Shown: positions 1 through 11,748, counted from the first letter of the stretch. The stretch: DNA of 50,706 nucleotides from Azospirillum halopraeferens DSM 3675 (GCF_000429625.1 NZ_KE386927.1:1-50706); one strand, 5' to 3'. Program-made: numbers and translations. Notes: generated by a model from the sequence alone, not told the origin.

Positions 1-22
1 CCGGGTTTCCCGGCAACTGTAT

Positions 23-961
23 TCAAGCTGCATGTGGCGGTTGGTAATCGGTGCCCGTCGCGAGCATCGCGTTGAGGGTGACGAGGAGCTTCCGAGCCGT
101 CGCGACGAGAGCGGCTTTAACGGGTTTTCCGGCGGTCTGAAGGCGCTGGCGAAAGTCCTTGAATGCGGGGCACCATCGAGAGGCATGCAGGGCGGCGATG
201 TAGAGCACCGTCCGGACGATGGGTCTGCCGCCGGCGATTGCCCGAGGAGCGGATCGCTTGCCGCTATCGCGGGCGACGGGGGCCAAGCCGACGAGTGACG
301 CGATGCGACGGCGGTCGAGCTGGCCCAGTTCCGGCAACTCCGCGATCAATGTCGCCGCGACGACGGCCCCGACACCCGGAATGGTGCGCAGCCGCCGGTC
401 GATGGCGGCCATTTCCGGATCCGCGGCAACGAGAGCCGTCATGCGCTCTTCGATCTTGGCGATTCGGCGATCGAGGACGACGAGCAAGCTGCGGATGTCG
501 GCACGCGCTTCGGCGTCCGCCGTCTGCTGGAGGCGGGTCATCTCCTGCTTGCGCATCGCCACGAGCTGGCGGCGGCGCGTCGCCTGCGCTTGGAGGGCGC
601 GCCGCGCCGCCGCCAGCGGCTCCGTTGCCGCCGGACGGAGACGAGCGCCAAGCTCCGAAAGCATCCGGGCATCCACCCGGTCGGTTTTTCCGATGATGCC
701 CATGGCACGGGCGAAGTCACGGGCCTGTCGTGGGTTTACGCGGCTGAATCGAACACTCGCCGTTTCCAACGCCTCACGTAGGACACGGTCGTAGCCCCCG
801 CTCGCCTCGAAGATCACCCAGGCGCCTTCCTTGACGCACGCTTTGGCGAAGCTACGCGCTGCGCCGGGCGTGTTGTCGATCCGACGAGCGCCGAAACCGG
901 GATGGTAGATGTCCAGCCAATCTTTGGCGACGTCCACACCAATGAAGAGTTCCTGCATCAT
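23..961 (-). CDS. IS110-family transposase (DEDD/serine recombinase)
   Basis: This is the transposase of an IS110-family element. The N-terminal RuvC-like DEDD domain is visible in GVDVAKDWLDI (first Asp), IFEASGGYD (Glu) and KTDRVDARML (the two late Asp). The C-terminal Transposase_20 region follows, with IPGVGAVVAATLIAEL and the serine-containing LAPVARDSGK that carries the catalytic Ser in this family. The chosen start is one of two adjacent ATGs (961 or 958), because residues before them look unlike the family and would run into the non-coding end of the element. The protein is about 312 aa, close to the usual length. The gene looks intact. Members of this family recombine without classical terminal inverted repeats and are guided by a structured RNA from the non-coding end, which here would be 962 to about 1110. 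Confidence 0.93.
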   Translation of the reverse strand: MMQELFIGVDVAKDWLDIYHPGFGARRIDNTPGAARSFAKACVKEGAWVIFEASGGYDRVLREALETASVRFSRVNPRQARDFARAMGIIGKTDRVDARMLSELGARLRPAATEPLAAARRALQAQATRRRQLVAMRKQEMTRLQQTADAEARADIRSLLVVLDRRIAKIEERMTALVAADPEMAAIDRRLRTIPGVGAVVAATLIAELPELGQLDRRRIASLVGLAPVARDSGKRSAPRAIAGGRPIVRTVLYIAALHASRWCPAFKDFRQRLQTAGKPVKAALVATARKLLVTLNAMLATGTDYQPPHAA

Positions 962-1110
962 GTTCCTGCCCCTGTCCTGCGGGGTCTGCCAAGCAGCCCC
1001 AATCAACTGTTCAGGATGACAATCGATGAGCAGATGGCTTCCAGTCCGGGAAACGGGCTCTGTTGTCCCTGGAGGCCCGCGGAATGCCATCTGCCACTCT
1101 CAAAATACCT
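962..1110 (-). ncRNA. Candidate IS110 bridge RNA / non-coding end
   Basis: This is the non-coding stretch immediately 5' of the IS110 transposase, where IS110-group elements encode their bridge RNA. It is structured: GCAGATGGC at 1030-1038 pairs perfectly with GCCATCTGC at 1086-1094. The enclosed 47 nt contain smaller potential stems (CCG/CGG around 1046-1055, and GGGCTC with GAGGCCC). The outer limit of the element is not defined; by about 1110 the sequence already resembles the left end of an IS3-type element. Assignment rests on position and foldability, not on recognition of guide loops. Confidence 0.35.
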
Positions 1111-1158
1111 GAACCGTCTTAGACAGGAGGCCCCGTTTCCTGAGAAGATGGGGTCATA

Positions 1159-1235
1159 ATGACGAAACAGGCATCATCCAAATTCGCCCTGAAGTCCGCG
1201 AGCGTGCGGTACGGATGGTGTTCGAGCATGCCGGG
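1159..1235 (+). pseudogene. IS3-family orfA remnant, frameshifted and truncated
   Basis: The first nine codons read MTKQASSKF. After a one-base loss the sequence continues in another frame as PEVRERAVRMVFEH, the standard N-terminus of an IS3-family OrfA (helix-turn-helix transposase subunit). The frame is lost at the shift and the fragment is cut at 1236 by the 139-bp inverted-repeat element. The upstream 40 bases resemble the short leader of such an element. Nothing of the rest of orfA or of orfB is present. It is a dead remnant. Confidence 0.7.
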
Positions 1236-1374
1236 GTGTGAATCAGCGCCGGTTCAGGACCCCTGTCAGCGTCTGATTGCCCCCGGAACTGCTCACCCGA
1301 AGTTAAACAGATCAATAGCTTGCAACGAATAACCCTTTGCCGGCGGAGGGTCATGGGACTGCGCTGATTCACAC
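1236..1374. mobile_element. 139-bp non-coding element with 14-bp terminal inverted repeats
   Basis: GTGTGAATCAGCGC at 1236-1249 and GCGCTGATTCACAC at 1361-1374 are perfect inverted repeats bounding 139 bp with no coding capacity. It interrupts an IS3 orfA remnant, so it arrived later. The TG-starting end and the following GGTTCAGGACCCCTG recall IS21-family ends, so it may be an internally deleted IS21-like derivative (MITE-like). No clear target-site duplication is visible. Between 1375 and 1483 I see no gene or site. Confidence 0.6.
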
Positions 1375-1483
1375 ATTGCGTCAGACCAGCGAGGCGGGAG
1401 ACAGCCTCCGTTTACGACACCGGCGTCCACCATGCAGCAAGCCGCACAACGCTGTCGCCAAGCCCACGGCGATGGCAGCGCGG

Positions 1484-2056
1484 TTACGCTGAGCCGGCGG
1501 CCCCGCGCGCGCGGCGGCCCGCCGCCTTCTCGCGGTTGCCGCACAGCTCCATGCTGCACCAGCGCCGGCTATGGTTCTTGCTCGTGTCGAGGAACAGCAT
1601 GACACAGTTCGACCGCGCACATCGACGCAGGTCCTTGACACGCCCACTGACGAGGCACTCCGCAAAGTCTATGGCCAGACGGGTCAGCAGCACATCCGCA
1701 TGGGGCCGCAGCGGCATTTGCGCCAGATGCCAGTGGCCGGCCTGATTGTGCAGAGTGAGCCTTAGCGGGTTGGCGATGAGTTGATCGTTTACCGCCTTGA
1801 TCACGCCGGTCGGCGGTTCCTGTCCGGCGAGCAGGGAATCCGCGCCTTGGCGGAACTCGCCGCGGAGCCGCTTGGCGCGGATCAGCCACGTCTCGTCCAC
1901 GCCGTCCCGGATCTCGGATCCAAGAAGCCCGGCCTCTTGCCCCCACCGCCGTAATGACTCCGGTGAGGATAGGAGATCGACCGTCCTTCCCTCGTCCCGG
2001 GGCGCGGTATTGAGAAAATCCAGCCAAGCGGCGTTGCCGAGGAACGTGAACTGCAT
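1484..2056 (-). CDS. ABATE/CGNR zinc-finger domain protein
   Basis: A 190-aa protein of the CGNR zinc-finger family, which are putative stress-linked transcriptional regulators. The N-terminus (NAAWLDFLNTAP) is the typical ABATE-domain opening. The C-terminus carries the zinc finger: CARSNC, then RRWCSMELCGNREKA with the diagnostic CGNR tetrad and four cysteines. The tail after the finger is short and basic. It is transcribed away from the exported hydrolase at 2167; a 21-bp palindrome lies between the two starts, so it may control that gene or itself. Function beyond DNA binding is not known. Confidence 0.85.
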   Translation of the reverse strand: MQFTFLGNAAWLDFLNTAPRDEGRTVDLLSSPESLRRWGQEAGLLGSEIRDGVDETWLIRAKRLRGEFRQGADSLLAGQEPPTGVIKAVNDQLIANPLRLTLHNQAGHWHLAQMPLRPHADVLLTRLAIDFAECLVSGRVKDLRRCARSNCVMLFLDTSKNHSRRWCSMELCGNREKAAGRRARGAAGSA

Positions 2057-2092
2057 CGTTCATGCATAACCGGTAAAAGGCCCGTTGACAAG

Positions 2093-2113
2093 TTACCTTG
2101 AGGTAGGGTAACC
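2093..2113. promoter_or_regulatory. Palindromic operator candidate between CGNR gene and hydrolase
   Basis: GTTACC (2093-2098) and GGTAAC (2108-2113) form an inverted repeat with a 9-nt spacer; inside it TACC-TTGA-GGTA gives a second nested symmetry. A TTGACA -35-like hexamer lies at 2086-2091. The position midway between two divergent genes suits a repressor or activator site. Confidence 0.45.
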
Positions 2114-2166
2114 GTCTAAAGCCGTTTTTGACGGTGACAACGCCAGCCCTGAATGGGGGTGTATCG

Positions 2167-3138
2167 ATGAACGAGGTATTCAAAGGCGCGCTGTCCGGCA
2201 TGGTGGCAGCCGCTATGCTGACCGGCTCGGCTCTGGCGGATGGGTTGCCGCCGGTGCACTACAAAACCCGGGAAGTTTATGGAGTCGCCGTGTTTTACCG
2301 GGAAGCTGGTCCGCCTGATGCTCCAGTCGTTCTGCTCCTGCACGGCTTTCCGACCTCTTCGCACATGTACCGTGATCTTATTCCTCAACTGGCGCGGTGC
2401 TATCGGGTGATCGCTCCCGACTACCCAGGCTATGGATTCAGCGCCGCGCCTCCACCGGTGTCCTTTGCCTATACCTTCGATCATCTCGCCGAGATTATGG
2501 ATGGCTTTGTCCGGGCGGTAGGAGCGAAACGGTATGTGTTGTACGCGCAGGATTTCGGCGGGCCGGTTGGTTTCCGCTTGGCCGCTAAGCATCCTGAGCG
2601 GATCGCGGGCCTGATCATCCAGAACGCCGTCGCTCACGAGGAGGGACTGGCACCGTCGCTGGACGCGGCACGTCCATTCTGGGAGGCGCGCACACCGGAG
2701 ACTGAAGCTCCAATGCGCGCTTTCCTGACGGCAGAGACGACGCGCTACCAGTTCATCCAAGGGGCGAAGGACCCGAGCCGCATCAGCCCCGACGCCTGGA
2801 CACACGCCCAAGCCCTTATTGATCGTCCCGGCAACGACGAAATTCAGCTCGCGCTCCTGCACGATTATGGGAGCAATCTGCGCAAGTACCCGGAATGGCA
2901 GGCATATTTTCGCGCCCACCAGCCTCCGACGCTTGTGGTGTGGGGCAAGAACGACCCCTTCTTTACCGTCGCCGGCGCCCGGGCCTACGCGCGTGACATC
3001 CCGGGGACGTCCGTTCACCTGTTCGACACCGGACATTTTGCGCTTGAGGAGGAGGGACCGGCCATCGCACGTCTCGCACTGGAGTTCCTCGAACGGCGAG
3101 CCTTCCCAGCCGCGGAGCCGAATCGTTGCCCCTTATGA
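2167..3138 (+). CDS. Exported alpha/beta hydrolase (epoxide hydrolase / dehalogenase-like)
   Basis: A 323-aa alpha/beta-fold hydrolase. The start at 2167 is chosen because it gives a signal peptide (MNEVFKGALSGMVAAAMLTG, then cleavage after SALA). The oxyanion-hole motif is HGFPTSSH. The nucleophile elbow is YAQDFGGPVGF, with Asp rather than Ser, as in epoxide hydrolases and haloalkane dehalogenases. The acid is in WGKNDPFF and the catalytic His in TGHFALEEE. It therefore probably acts on an epoxide or a halogenated or activated ester substrate in the periplasm, but the substrate cannot be read from sequence. It stands alone, divergent from the CGNR protein. Confidence 0.85.
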   Translation: MNEVFKGALSGMVAAAMLTGSALADGLPPVHYKTREVYGVAVFYREAGPPDAPVVLLLHGFPTSSHMYRDLIPQLARCYRVIAPDYPGYGFSAAPPPVSFAYTFDHLAEIMDGFVRAVGAKRYVLYAQDFGGPVGFRLAAKHPERIAGLIIQNAVAHEEGLAPSLDAARPFWEARTPETEAPMRAFLTAETTRYQFIQGAKDPSRISPDAWTHAQALIDRPGNDEIQLALLHDYGSNLRKYPEWQAYFRAHQPPTLVVWGKNDPFFTVAGARAYARDIPGTSVHLFDTGHFALEEEGPAIARLALEFLERRAFPAAEPNRCPL

Positions 3139-3216
3139 AGGCGGGTCCCGGTCGAGTCCCCAACCGCCGTAGGTCGTGGCTCGGGGAGCTATGCAGGAAA
3201 TTGGGTGACGGCGCGA

Positions 3217-3342
3217 TCAGGCGGCGTCCTGTGATGCGGCGTCGGAGACCTCGACACCATCACGGAAGGTGACGCCGCGGATCACCTTGGGCAACAGGTT
3301 TTCGCCGTTCAGGCGGCGCCAGGTCTTCGCGGCGGCGCGGCA
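3217..3342 (-). pseudogene. IS256-family transposase, C-terminal remnant
   Basis: Reading the minus strand back from the TGA at 3217-3219 gives AAAKTWRRLNGENLLPKV, then IRGVTFRDGVEVSDAA. This matches the C-terminal tail of IS256/Mutator-type transposases. Only about 40 codons remain and no catalytic region is present. It lies between the hydrolase and the nrdJ terminator. Together with the IS110 and IS3 sequences it marks 1-3.4 kb as an insertion-prone patch. Confidence 0.7.
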
Positions 3343-3350
3343 GGCAATGG

Positions 3351-3376
3351 AAGGGCCGCCCCGAGGGGCGGCCCTT
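3351..3376 (-). terminator. nrdJ terminator hairpin
   Basis: AAGGGCCGCCCC (3351-3362) and GGGGCGGCCCTT (3365-3376) form a perfect 12-bp stem with a 2-nt centre, about 20 bases after the nrdJ stop codon. There is no long T tract. Confidence 0.75.
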
Positions 3377-3397
3377 CGTCATTTCAGGCTTGTTTCC

Positions 3398-7081
<3,684 letters not shown>

Positions 7082-7240
7082 GTGTCTCGCGCTCCTGTTC
7101 CCGTAATTCTGCCCGTTGGAGGTGGGGGCCCCACAGCCGCGCTTCGGCTGGCCGCCCGACGCCACATCCTGTATGCTGGCCGCACCCTACCCACAGGTTC
7201 TCGGGCGATCAACCGGATTTGGTGTTTTGCACCGAGTTGC

Positions 7241-7256
7241 CCACAAGATATAGCGT
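7241..7256 (-). promoter_or_regulatory. NrdR box upstream of nrdJ
   Basis: On the minus strand the 16-mer ACGCTATATCTTGTGG matches the NrdR box consensus ACACWATATATWGTGT at 13 of 16 positions. NrdR represses ribonucleotide reductase genes when dATP is high. I do not see a clear second box at the usual spacing. I see no cobalamin riboswitch in 7082-7530. The rest of that stretch holds no supportable gene; a hydrophobic 27-codon frame on the minus strand near 7400 lacks a ribosome binding site. Confidence 0.6.
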
Positions 7257-7570
7257 CGGACCATCAACGGTGCCGGCCGCGGCAGGGTTCCCCGAGGCGT
7301 TCGATTTTCTCCGGCACCGCCGCCCGGCGTCCGTCTCCCCTCTGATAATCGAGGGATTTCAAGCCGTTCCGCCGACATCCCCGGAACCCCCGCGGACACC
7401 GGGTAGCCGAATCGCCATCAGTAGGATCAAAATCAGGAACACATAGGTGTGTCGTGCGCGCGCCGGTGGAAAAGGACCATATGCCTATTCTGCCCTTGCT
7501 CCGTTCCTGAGACAGGCTTAGGATCACAGGCGTGACCCCGGCCCATGGCCGCCACTGCGGGGAATCGCCC

Positions 7571-8014
7571 GTGCGCGCTGTCCTGACCGTTCCGCTCCTG
7601 CTCGCCCTGCTGGCGGCCGCACCGGCCGCCGGCCGCGAACCGCCCCTGCCCGGCCCGATCGCGGCCGACGTTCTGGAGGTGGTGGACGGCGACACGCTGG
7701 CGGTGCGCGCCACCATCTGGCTGGGCCAGCGGGTGGAAACGCGCGTGCGCATCGATGGCATCGACACGCCGGAGCTGCGCGGCCGCTGCGCCGAAGAGAA
7801 GCGGCTGGCGCAATCGGCCCGCACCCTGCTGGGCCAACTGGTCGACGGGCGCCCGGTGCAGCTCCTGCAAATCCGGAACGACAAGTTCGGCGGCCGCGTG
7901 CGCGCCCGCGTCGTCACCGCCGCCGGCACCGACGTCGCCAGCGCCCTGATCGACGCCGGCCTCGCCCGCCCCTACGCCGGCGAACAGCGCCGCCCCTGGT
8001 GCGAGGGGGCGTAG
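7571..8014 (+). CDS. Exported thermonuclease-like (SNase) protein
   Basis: A staphylococcal-nuclease-fold protein of about 147 aa. The GTG at 7571 is preferred: it follows GGGGAA by six bases and starts a clean signal peptide (hydrophobic VLTVPLLLALLAAAPAA). An earlier GTG at 7532 is possible. SNase motifs are present: VVDGDTLAV (metal-binding Asp), RIDGIDTPELRG (catalytic Arg and Glu), FGGRVRARV, and LIDAGLARPY near the end. A cysteine in each of the two halves (GRCAEE and PWCEGA) could form a disulfide in the periplasm. Such proteins probably degrade extracellular nucleic acid, though many alphaproteobacterial paralogues are uncharacterised. Confidence 0.85.
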   Translation: MRAVLTVPLLLALLAAAPAAGREPPLPGPIAADVLEVVDGDTLAVRATIWLGQRVETRVRIDGIDTPELRGRCAEEKRLAQSARTLLGQLVDGRPVQLLQIRNDKFGGRVRARVVTAAGTDVASALIDAGLARPYAGEQRRPWCEGA

Positions 8015-8055
8015 AACACCCCGGCCGGCGGTGCAACGAGACCGACGGGCGAGGG

Positions 8056-8085
8056 TTGATGATGTGTCCCGTTGTGCGGTACAAT
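8056..8085 (+). promoter_or_regulatory. sigma-70 promoter of higBA
   Basis: TTGATG at 8056-8061 and TACAAT at 8080-8085 are separated by 18 bp, about 30 bases before the toxin start. Confidence 0.6.
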
Positions 8086-8116
8086 AGATCATCGAGACGG
8101 AGTGAACGGGCGGGGC

Positions 8117-8416
8117 ATGATCGCCTCCTTTCGAGACGCGTGGCTTGAAGATTTCTTCAGGCACAATGTGGTGGGAAAGCAGATTCCCGCGGCCGAAAGG
8201 GACAGGGTGTTCCGCCGCCTGCAGATGCTGGATGACGCCACCTGCGACCGTGATCTGCGATCACCGCCCGGTAATCATTTTGAACGGCTGTCCCCACCCC
8301 TGGATGGCAGGTGTTCCATCCGGGTGTCCCGGCAGTGGCGCCTGGTGTTCGAGTTCGACGGCACGACCGGCAGGGCGACCGGCGTCTACCTCGACCCTCA
8401 CACCTACAGGATATGA
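8117..8416 (+). CDS. higB: HigB-type (RelE/ParE superfamily) toxin
   Basis: A 99-aa toxin of the HigB/plasmid-killer family, an mRNA-cleaving ribosome-associated RNase. Family signatures are FRHNVVGKQIP at the N-terminus, RRLQMLDDA, the PPGNHFERL core, and SIRVSRQWRLVFEFDG, where Arg and Trp belong to the conserved substrate-binding strand. The start at 8117 is chosen because the family begins at MIxSFRD. It precedes its antitoxin by three bases, the toxin-first order that defines higBA. The full-length frame suggests an active module. Confidence 0.9.
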   Translation: MIASFRDAWLEDFFRHNVVGKQIPAAERDRVFRRLQMLDDATCDRDLRSPPGNHFERLSPPLDGRCSIRVSRQWRLVFEFDGTTGRATGVYLDPHTYRI

Positions 8417-8419
8417 GAG

Positions 8420-8755
8420 ATGATCATCACCGCACGCTCACCGGACAGCGTTGGGCAGATCCTCGTCGAAGAGTTCCTCGAACCACTTGGCATCACGCAG
8501 GGCCAACTGGCCGAAGCGCTGGGCGTGCCGCGCAAGCACGTCAACGAGTTGTGCAACAACCGCCGGGCGATCACGGCGGACACCGCGCTGATGCTCAGCC
8601 GGGTGTTCGACACCAGCGTGGAGTTCTGGGCCAACCTGCAACTGCGAAATGATCTGTGGGCGGCACTGCACGACCCGAAGCGTATGGAGCGGATCGAGCG
8701 GGCTCGACCGATCAGCCGGCCCCGGGAGCCGGAAGGCAGGGCGGCCGGAGCATAG
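8420..8755 (+). CDS. higA: HigA-type antitoxin, XRE-family
   Basis: A 111-aa DNA-binding antitoxin. The helix-turn-helix is residues 28-60 (TQGQLAEALGVPRKHVNELC), followed by the HigA signature TADTALMLSRVFDTSVEFW and LQLRNDLW. It neutralises HigB by direct contact and should repress the promoter at 8056-8085. The C-terminal 20 residues are low-complexity and charged. It lies three bases after higB and is probably translated from the same message. Confidence 0.92.
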   Translation: MIITARSPDSVGQILVEEFLEPLGITQGQLAEALGVPRKHVNELCNNRRAITADTALMLSRVFDTSVEFWANLQLRNDLWAALHDPKRMERIERARPISRPREPEGRAAGA

Positions 8756-8773
8756 CCGTGGTGGCGTCGGCGC

Positions 8774-9790
8774 TCAGCGCTCCGGCGCCACCGGCTCCCA
8801 TGCTCCGGTCTCGCCGCTGCGGAACAGGGCGTCGATGACGCGCAGGGTCGCCACGGCGTCCTCCAGCGGGTAGTCCGGCGGCGTGCCGAGGCGCAGCGAC
8901 CGCGCGAAGGCGTCGGCCTGAAGCGCGTACTGGTCGGCCGCCGGCAGGTCCTCGGCCAGGGCGGAGGCGCCGCCGCGGCGGCTGCCGTCGTCCAGCAGGA
9001 TGCGGCAGGGCGCGTCGGGGGGCGCGTTGAAGGGGATCAGCACCTCGATCCGGCCGCGGCTGCCCGTGCACTCGACCCGCTGGTGCGGCACCATGCGCGT
9101 CGATACGGTGAAGCCCGCGTGGCGACCGCCGGGAAAGGCCAGGAGTGCGGAGGTCAGCACGTCGACGCCGCAGGCGGGGTCGCGCTCGACCAGGGCGGTC
9201 ACCCGGGCCGGCTCGGCCCCGAACAGCCAGCGCGCCAGCATCACCGGATAGCAGCCGATGTCGTAGAGGGCGCCGCCGCCCTGCTCCACCCGATTGCGGA
9301 TGTTGGCGGGGTCGTCGTTGTGGAAGCTGAAGGTGCAGGTGATCGCCATCGGGTCGCCGATCCGCCCCTCGCGGATCAGCGCGCGCACCCGCAGCCATTG
9401 CGGGTGGTGGCGGACCATGAAGGCTTCGACGATCTGCCGGCCGGTGCGGTCGCGCACCGCGATCAGCCGCTCCGCCTCGGCGGCGGTGAGGGCCACCGGC
9501 TTTTCGCACAGCACATGCTTGCCGGCCTCGGCGGCGCGGATCGCCCACGGCACATGCCGGTCGTTGGGCAGGGGGATGTAGACCGCGTCCACCGCCGGGT
9601 CCTCCAGCAGCGCCTCGTAGCTGCCATGGGCGCGCGGGATGCCCAGCCGGGCGGCAGCGGCCGCGGCACGGTCGCCGTCGCGCGACGCGATGGCCGTCAC
9701 CACCGCCGTGTCGGTGCGTTGCAGGGCCGGGATCACCTTCTCCACGGCGATCTTCGCGGTGCTCAGGATGCCCCAGCGGACCGGTTCCAT
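8774..9790 (-). CDS. Gfo/Idh/MocA-family NAD(P)-dependent oxidoreductase
   Basis: A 338-aa sugar or cyclitol dehydrogenase. The N-terminal Rossmann fold starts WGILSTAKIAVEKVIPAL and continues YIPLPNDRHVPWAIRAAEAG. The family hallmark KHVLCEKPVAL carries the catalytic Lys (EKP motif). The C-terminal domain contains GGGALYDIGCYPV, in which the Asp and the downstream His position are typical. It is the last gene of the minus-strand sugar transport operon, 24 bp after the ATPase stop. It probably oxidises the imported sugar or the glucosidase product; the substrate is not defined by sequence. Confidence 0.88.
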   Translation of the reverse strand: MEPVRWGILSTAKIAVEKVIPALQRTDTAVVTAIASRDGDRAAAAAARLGIPRAHGSYEALLEDPAVDAVYIPLPNDRHVPWAIRAAEAGKHVLCEKPVALTAAEAERLIAVRDRTGRQIVEAFMVRHHPQWLRVRALIREGRIGDPMAITCTFSFHNDDPANIRNRVEQGGGALYDIGCYPVMLARWLFGAEPARVTALVERDPACGVDVLTSALLAFPGGRHAGFTVSTRMVPHQRVECTGSRGRIEVLIPFNAPPDAPCRILLDDGSRRGGASALAEDLPAADQYALQADAFARSLRLGTPPDYPLEDAVATLRVIDALFRSGETGAWEPVAPER

Positions 9791-9814
9791 CGTTCCCCCC
9801 TTACCCTCATCCCG

Positions 9815-10915
9815 TCAGGCCAGCCGCCGCCCGTCGGCGGGATCGAACAGCGAAACCCGGCCGCCGTCCAGCCGGACCGGCAGCGGCGCGTCGCGGCGGA
9901 TGCGCCGGTCCGGTGCCATGCGGGCGGTGACCTCTCCCGCCTCGGTGGCGAGGAGAACGTAGAGGTCGGGGCCCGTCGGCTCCGCCATCACCGCCCTGGC
10001 GGCGAAGGCGCCGGGGCCGCCGTCCTCGGCCACACGCACGTGCTCCGGCCGGAAGCCCAGGGTGACCGGGCGCCCCTGCGACCCGTCGGCCGGCGGCTCC
10101 AGGCCGGGCAGCGGGATGACCATGCCGCCGCAGGCCAGCCCGACCCCGCCATCGGCCGGCACGAGGCGGCCGTCGAGGAAGTTCATGGTCGGCGCCCCCA
10201 CGAAGGAGGCGACGAAGCGGTTGGCCGGGCGGTCGTAGACGGCTTCCGGACGATCGCACTGCTGGATGCGGCCGCGGTCCATGACGACGATGCGCGTCGC
10301 CATGGTCATCGCCTCGATCTGGTCGTGGGTCACGTAGATCATGGTGCGCCCCAGCCGCTCGTGCAGGCGCTTCAGCTCGACCCGCATGTCCGCGCGCAGC
10401 TTGGCATCCAGGTTCGACAGCGGCTCGTCGAACAGGAAGACGCGGGGCTGGCGCACCAGGGCGCGGCCGATGGCGACGCGCTGCTGCTGGCCGCCCGACA
10501 GCTCCGACGGCCGGCGGTCGAGCAGATGGCCGATGCGCAGCAGATCCGCCACCTCGGCCACCTTCCGCTCCACCTCGGCGCGCGGCGTGCCGCGCATCTT
10601 CAGGCCGAAGCCGATGTTCCGGCGCACCGTCATGGTGGGGTAGAGGGCGTAGGACTGGAACACCATGGCGATGTCGCGGGCGTCGGGGTCGAGGTCGCTG
10701 ACGTCGCGGCCGCCGATGCGGATGCGGCCGCCCGACAGGGGCTCCAGCCCGGCGATCATGTTGAGCAGAGTGGACTTGCCGCACCCCGACGGCCCCAGCA
10801 GGACGAGGAACTCGCCATGCTCCACCTCCAGGTCCAGGTCGTCGATGACGGCCGTGCCGCCGTAGACCTTGCGGACCGCTTCCAGCGAGACGCCTTGCAT
10901 GACCACGCTCCTCAT
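9815..10915 (-). CDS. Sugar ABC transporter ATPase (MalK/UgpC type)
   Basis: A 366-aa ATPase of the CUT1 importer family. Walker A GPSGCGKST, Q-loop in AMVFQSYALYP, signature LSGGQQQRVAIGRAL, Walker B FLFDEPLSNLDAKLR and the switch His in YVTHDQIEAM are all visible. The C-terminal third (SFVGAPTMNFLDG, TLGFRPEHV) is the regulatory TOBE/OB domain of MalK-type subunits. The start at 10915 overlaps the stop of the upstream permease as ATGA, which indicates translational coupling. The subunit energises the two permeases at 10912-12689. Confidence 0.94.
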   Translation of the reverse strand: MRSVVMQGVSLEAVRKVYGGTAVIDDLDLEVEHGEFLVLLGPSGCGKSTLLNMIAGLEPLSGGRIRIGGRDVSDLDPDARDIAMVFQSYALYPTMTVRRNIGFGLKMRGTPRAEVERKVAEVADLLRIGHLLDRRPSELSGGQQQRVAIGRALVRQPRVFLFDEPLSNLDAKLRADMRVELKRLHERLGRTMIYVTHDQIEAMTMATRIVVMDRGRIQQCDRPEAVYDRPANRFVASFVGAPTMNFLDGRLVPADGGVGLACGGMVIPLPGLEPPADGSQGRPVTLGFRPEHVRVAEDGGPGAFAARAVMAEPTGPDLYVLLATEAGEVTARMAPDRRIRRDAPLPVRLDGGRVSLFDPADGRRLA

Positions 10916-11748
10916 CCCTTGACGGCGCCGGCGGCGATGCCGCGCACGAACAGGCGCCCGGAAAACAGGTAGACCAGGACGGTCGGTAGGGCGACCAGCA
11001 TGGTGGCCGCCATGTTCACGTTGTACTCCTGCTCGCCGAACTGCGACGCGACCAGGTTGTTCAGCGCCACCGTCACCGGCTGGCTGTCGCGGCTGCTGAA
11101 GGTCAGGCCCAGCAGGAAGTCGTTCCAGGTGTAGGTGAACTGCAGGATCACCGCGACCGCGAAGACCGGCAGCGACAGCGGCAGCATGACGTACCAGAAG
11201 GTCGCCAGGAACCCGGCGCCGTCGATGCGCGCGGCCTTGACCAGATCGGCCGGCACGGACTGGAAGAAGTTGCGGAACAGCAGCGTCACGAAGGCCAGCC
11301 CCCACACCACATGGACCAGCACCAGCCCCGGCACCGTGCCGAACAGCCCCAGTTCGCGCACCAGCAGGATCATGGGGTAGAGCGTGACCTGCGGCGGGAT
11401 GAACAGCCCGATCAGCAGGGCCGCGAACAGCAGGTTGGCATGGCGCAGCCGCCACAGCGACAGGGCGTAGCCGGTGATCGCCCCCAGCCCCACCGACAGC
11501 ACCAGCGCCGGGATGACGATGAAGAAGGAGTTGAGGAACTTGTCCGCCAGCCCGCCGCTGCCGCCGCGGCCGTGCCACGCGGTGCTCCACGCCTCCAGCG
11601 TCGGCGCCTGCGGCAGGGCGAACAGGTTGCCGTCACGGATCTCCGCCATCGGCTTCAGCGAGGTGGAGGCCATGATCAGGATGGGTGCCAGCACGGCCAG
11701 CGCCGCCGTGACGAGCAGGAGATAGAGAACGACCCGCTGGTAGGGCAT
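10912..11748 (-). CDS. Sugar ABC transporter permease (MalG type)
   Basis: A 278-aa inner-membrane permease with six predicted membrane segments; the first is VVLYLLLVTAALAVLAPILI. The EAA loop that docks the ATPase is visible as VKAARIDGAGFLATFWYVMLP. The C-terminus LFSGRLFVRGIAAGAVKG is typical of MalG-like CUT1 subunits. The start ATG shares bases with the stop of the MalF-type gene, so the two are coupled. Confidence 0.93.
   Translation of the reverse strand: MPYQRVVLYLLLVTAALAVLAPILIMASTSLKPMAEIRDGNLFALPQAPTLEAWSTAWHGRGGSGGLADKFLNSFFIVIPALVLSVGLGAITGYALSLWRLRHANLLFAALLIGLFIPPQVTLYPMILLVRELGLFGTVPGLVLVHVVWGLAFVTLLFRNFFQSVPADLVKAARIDGAGFLATFWYVMLPLSLPVFAVAVILQFTYTWNDFLLGLTFSSRDSQPVTVALNNLVASQFGEQEYNVNMAATMLVALPTVLVYLFSGRLFVRGIAAGAVKG

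Noticed and set aside
7532..7560. GCCACTG near the nuclease start, recalling a cobalamin riboswitch motif
   Set aside because: No B12 box or other conserved blocks are nearby, and it is on the wrong strand for nrdJ.
9083..10972. Plus-strand 629-codon frame over the sugar oxidoreductase and ATPase
   Set aside because: It is antisense to two clear genes with conserved motifs and has no domain of its own.
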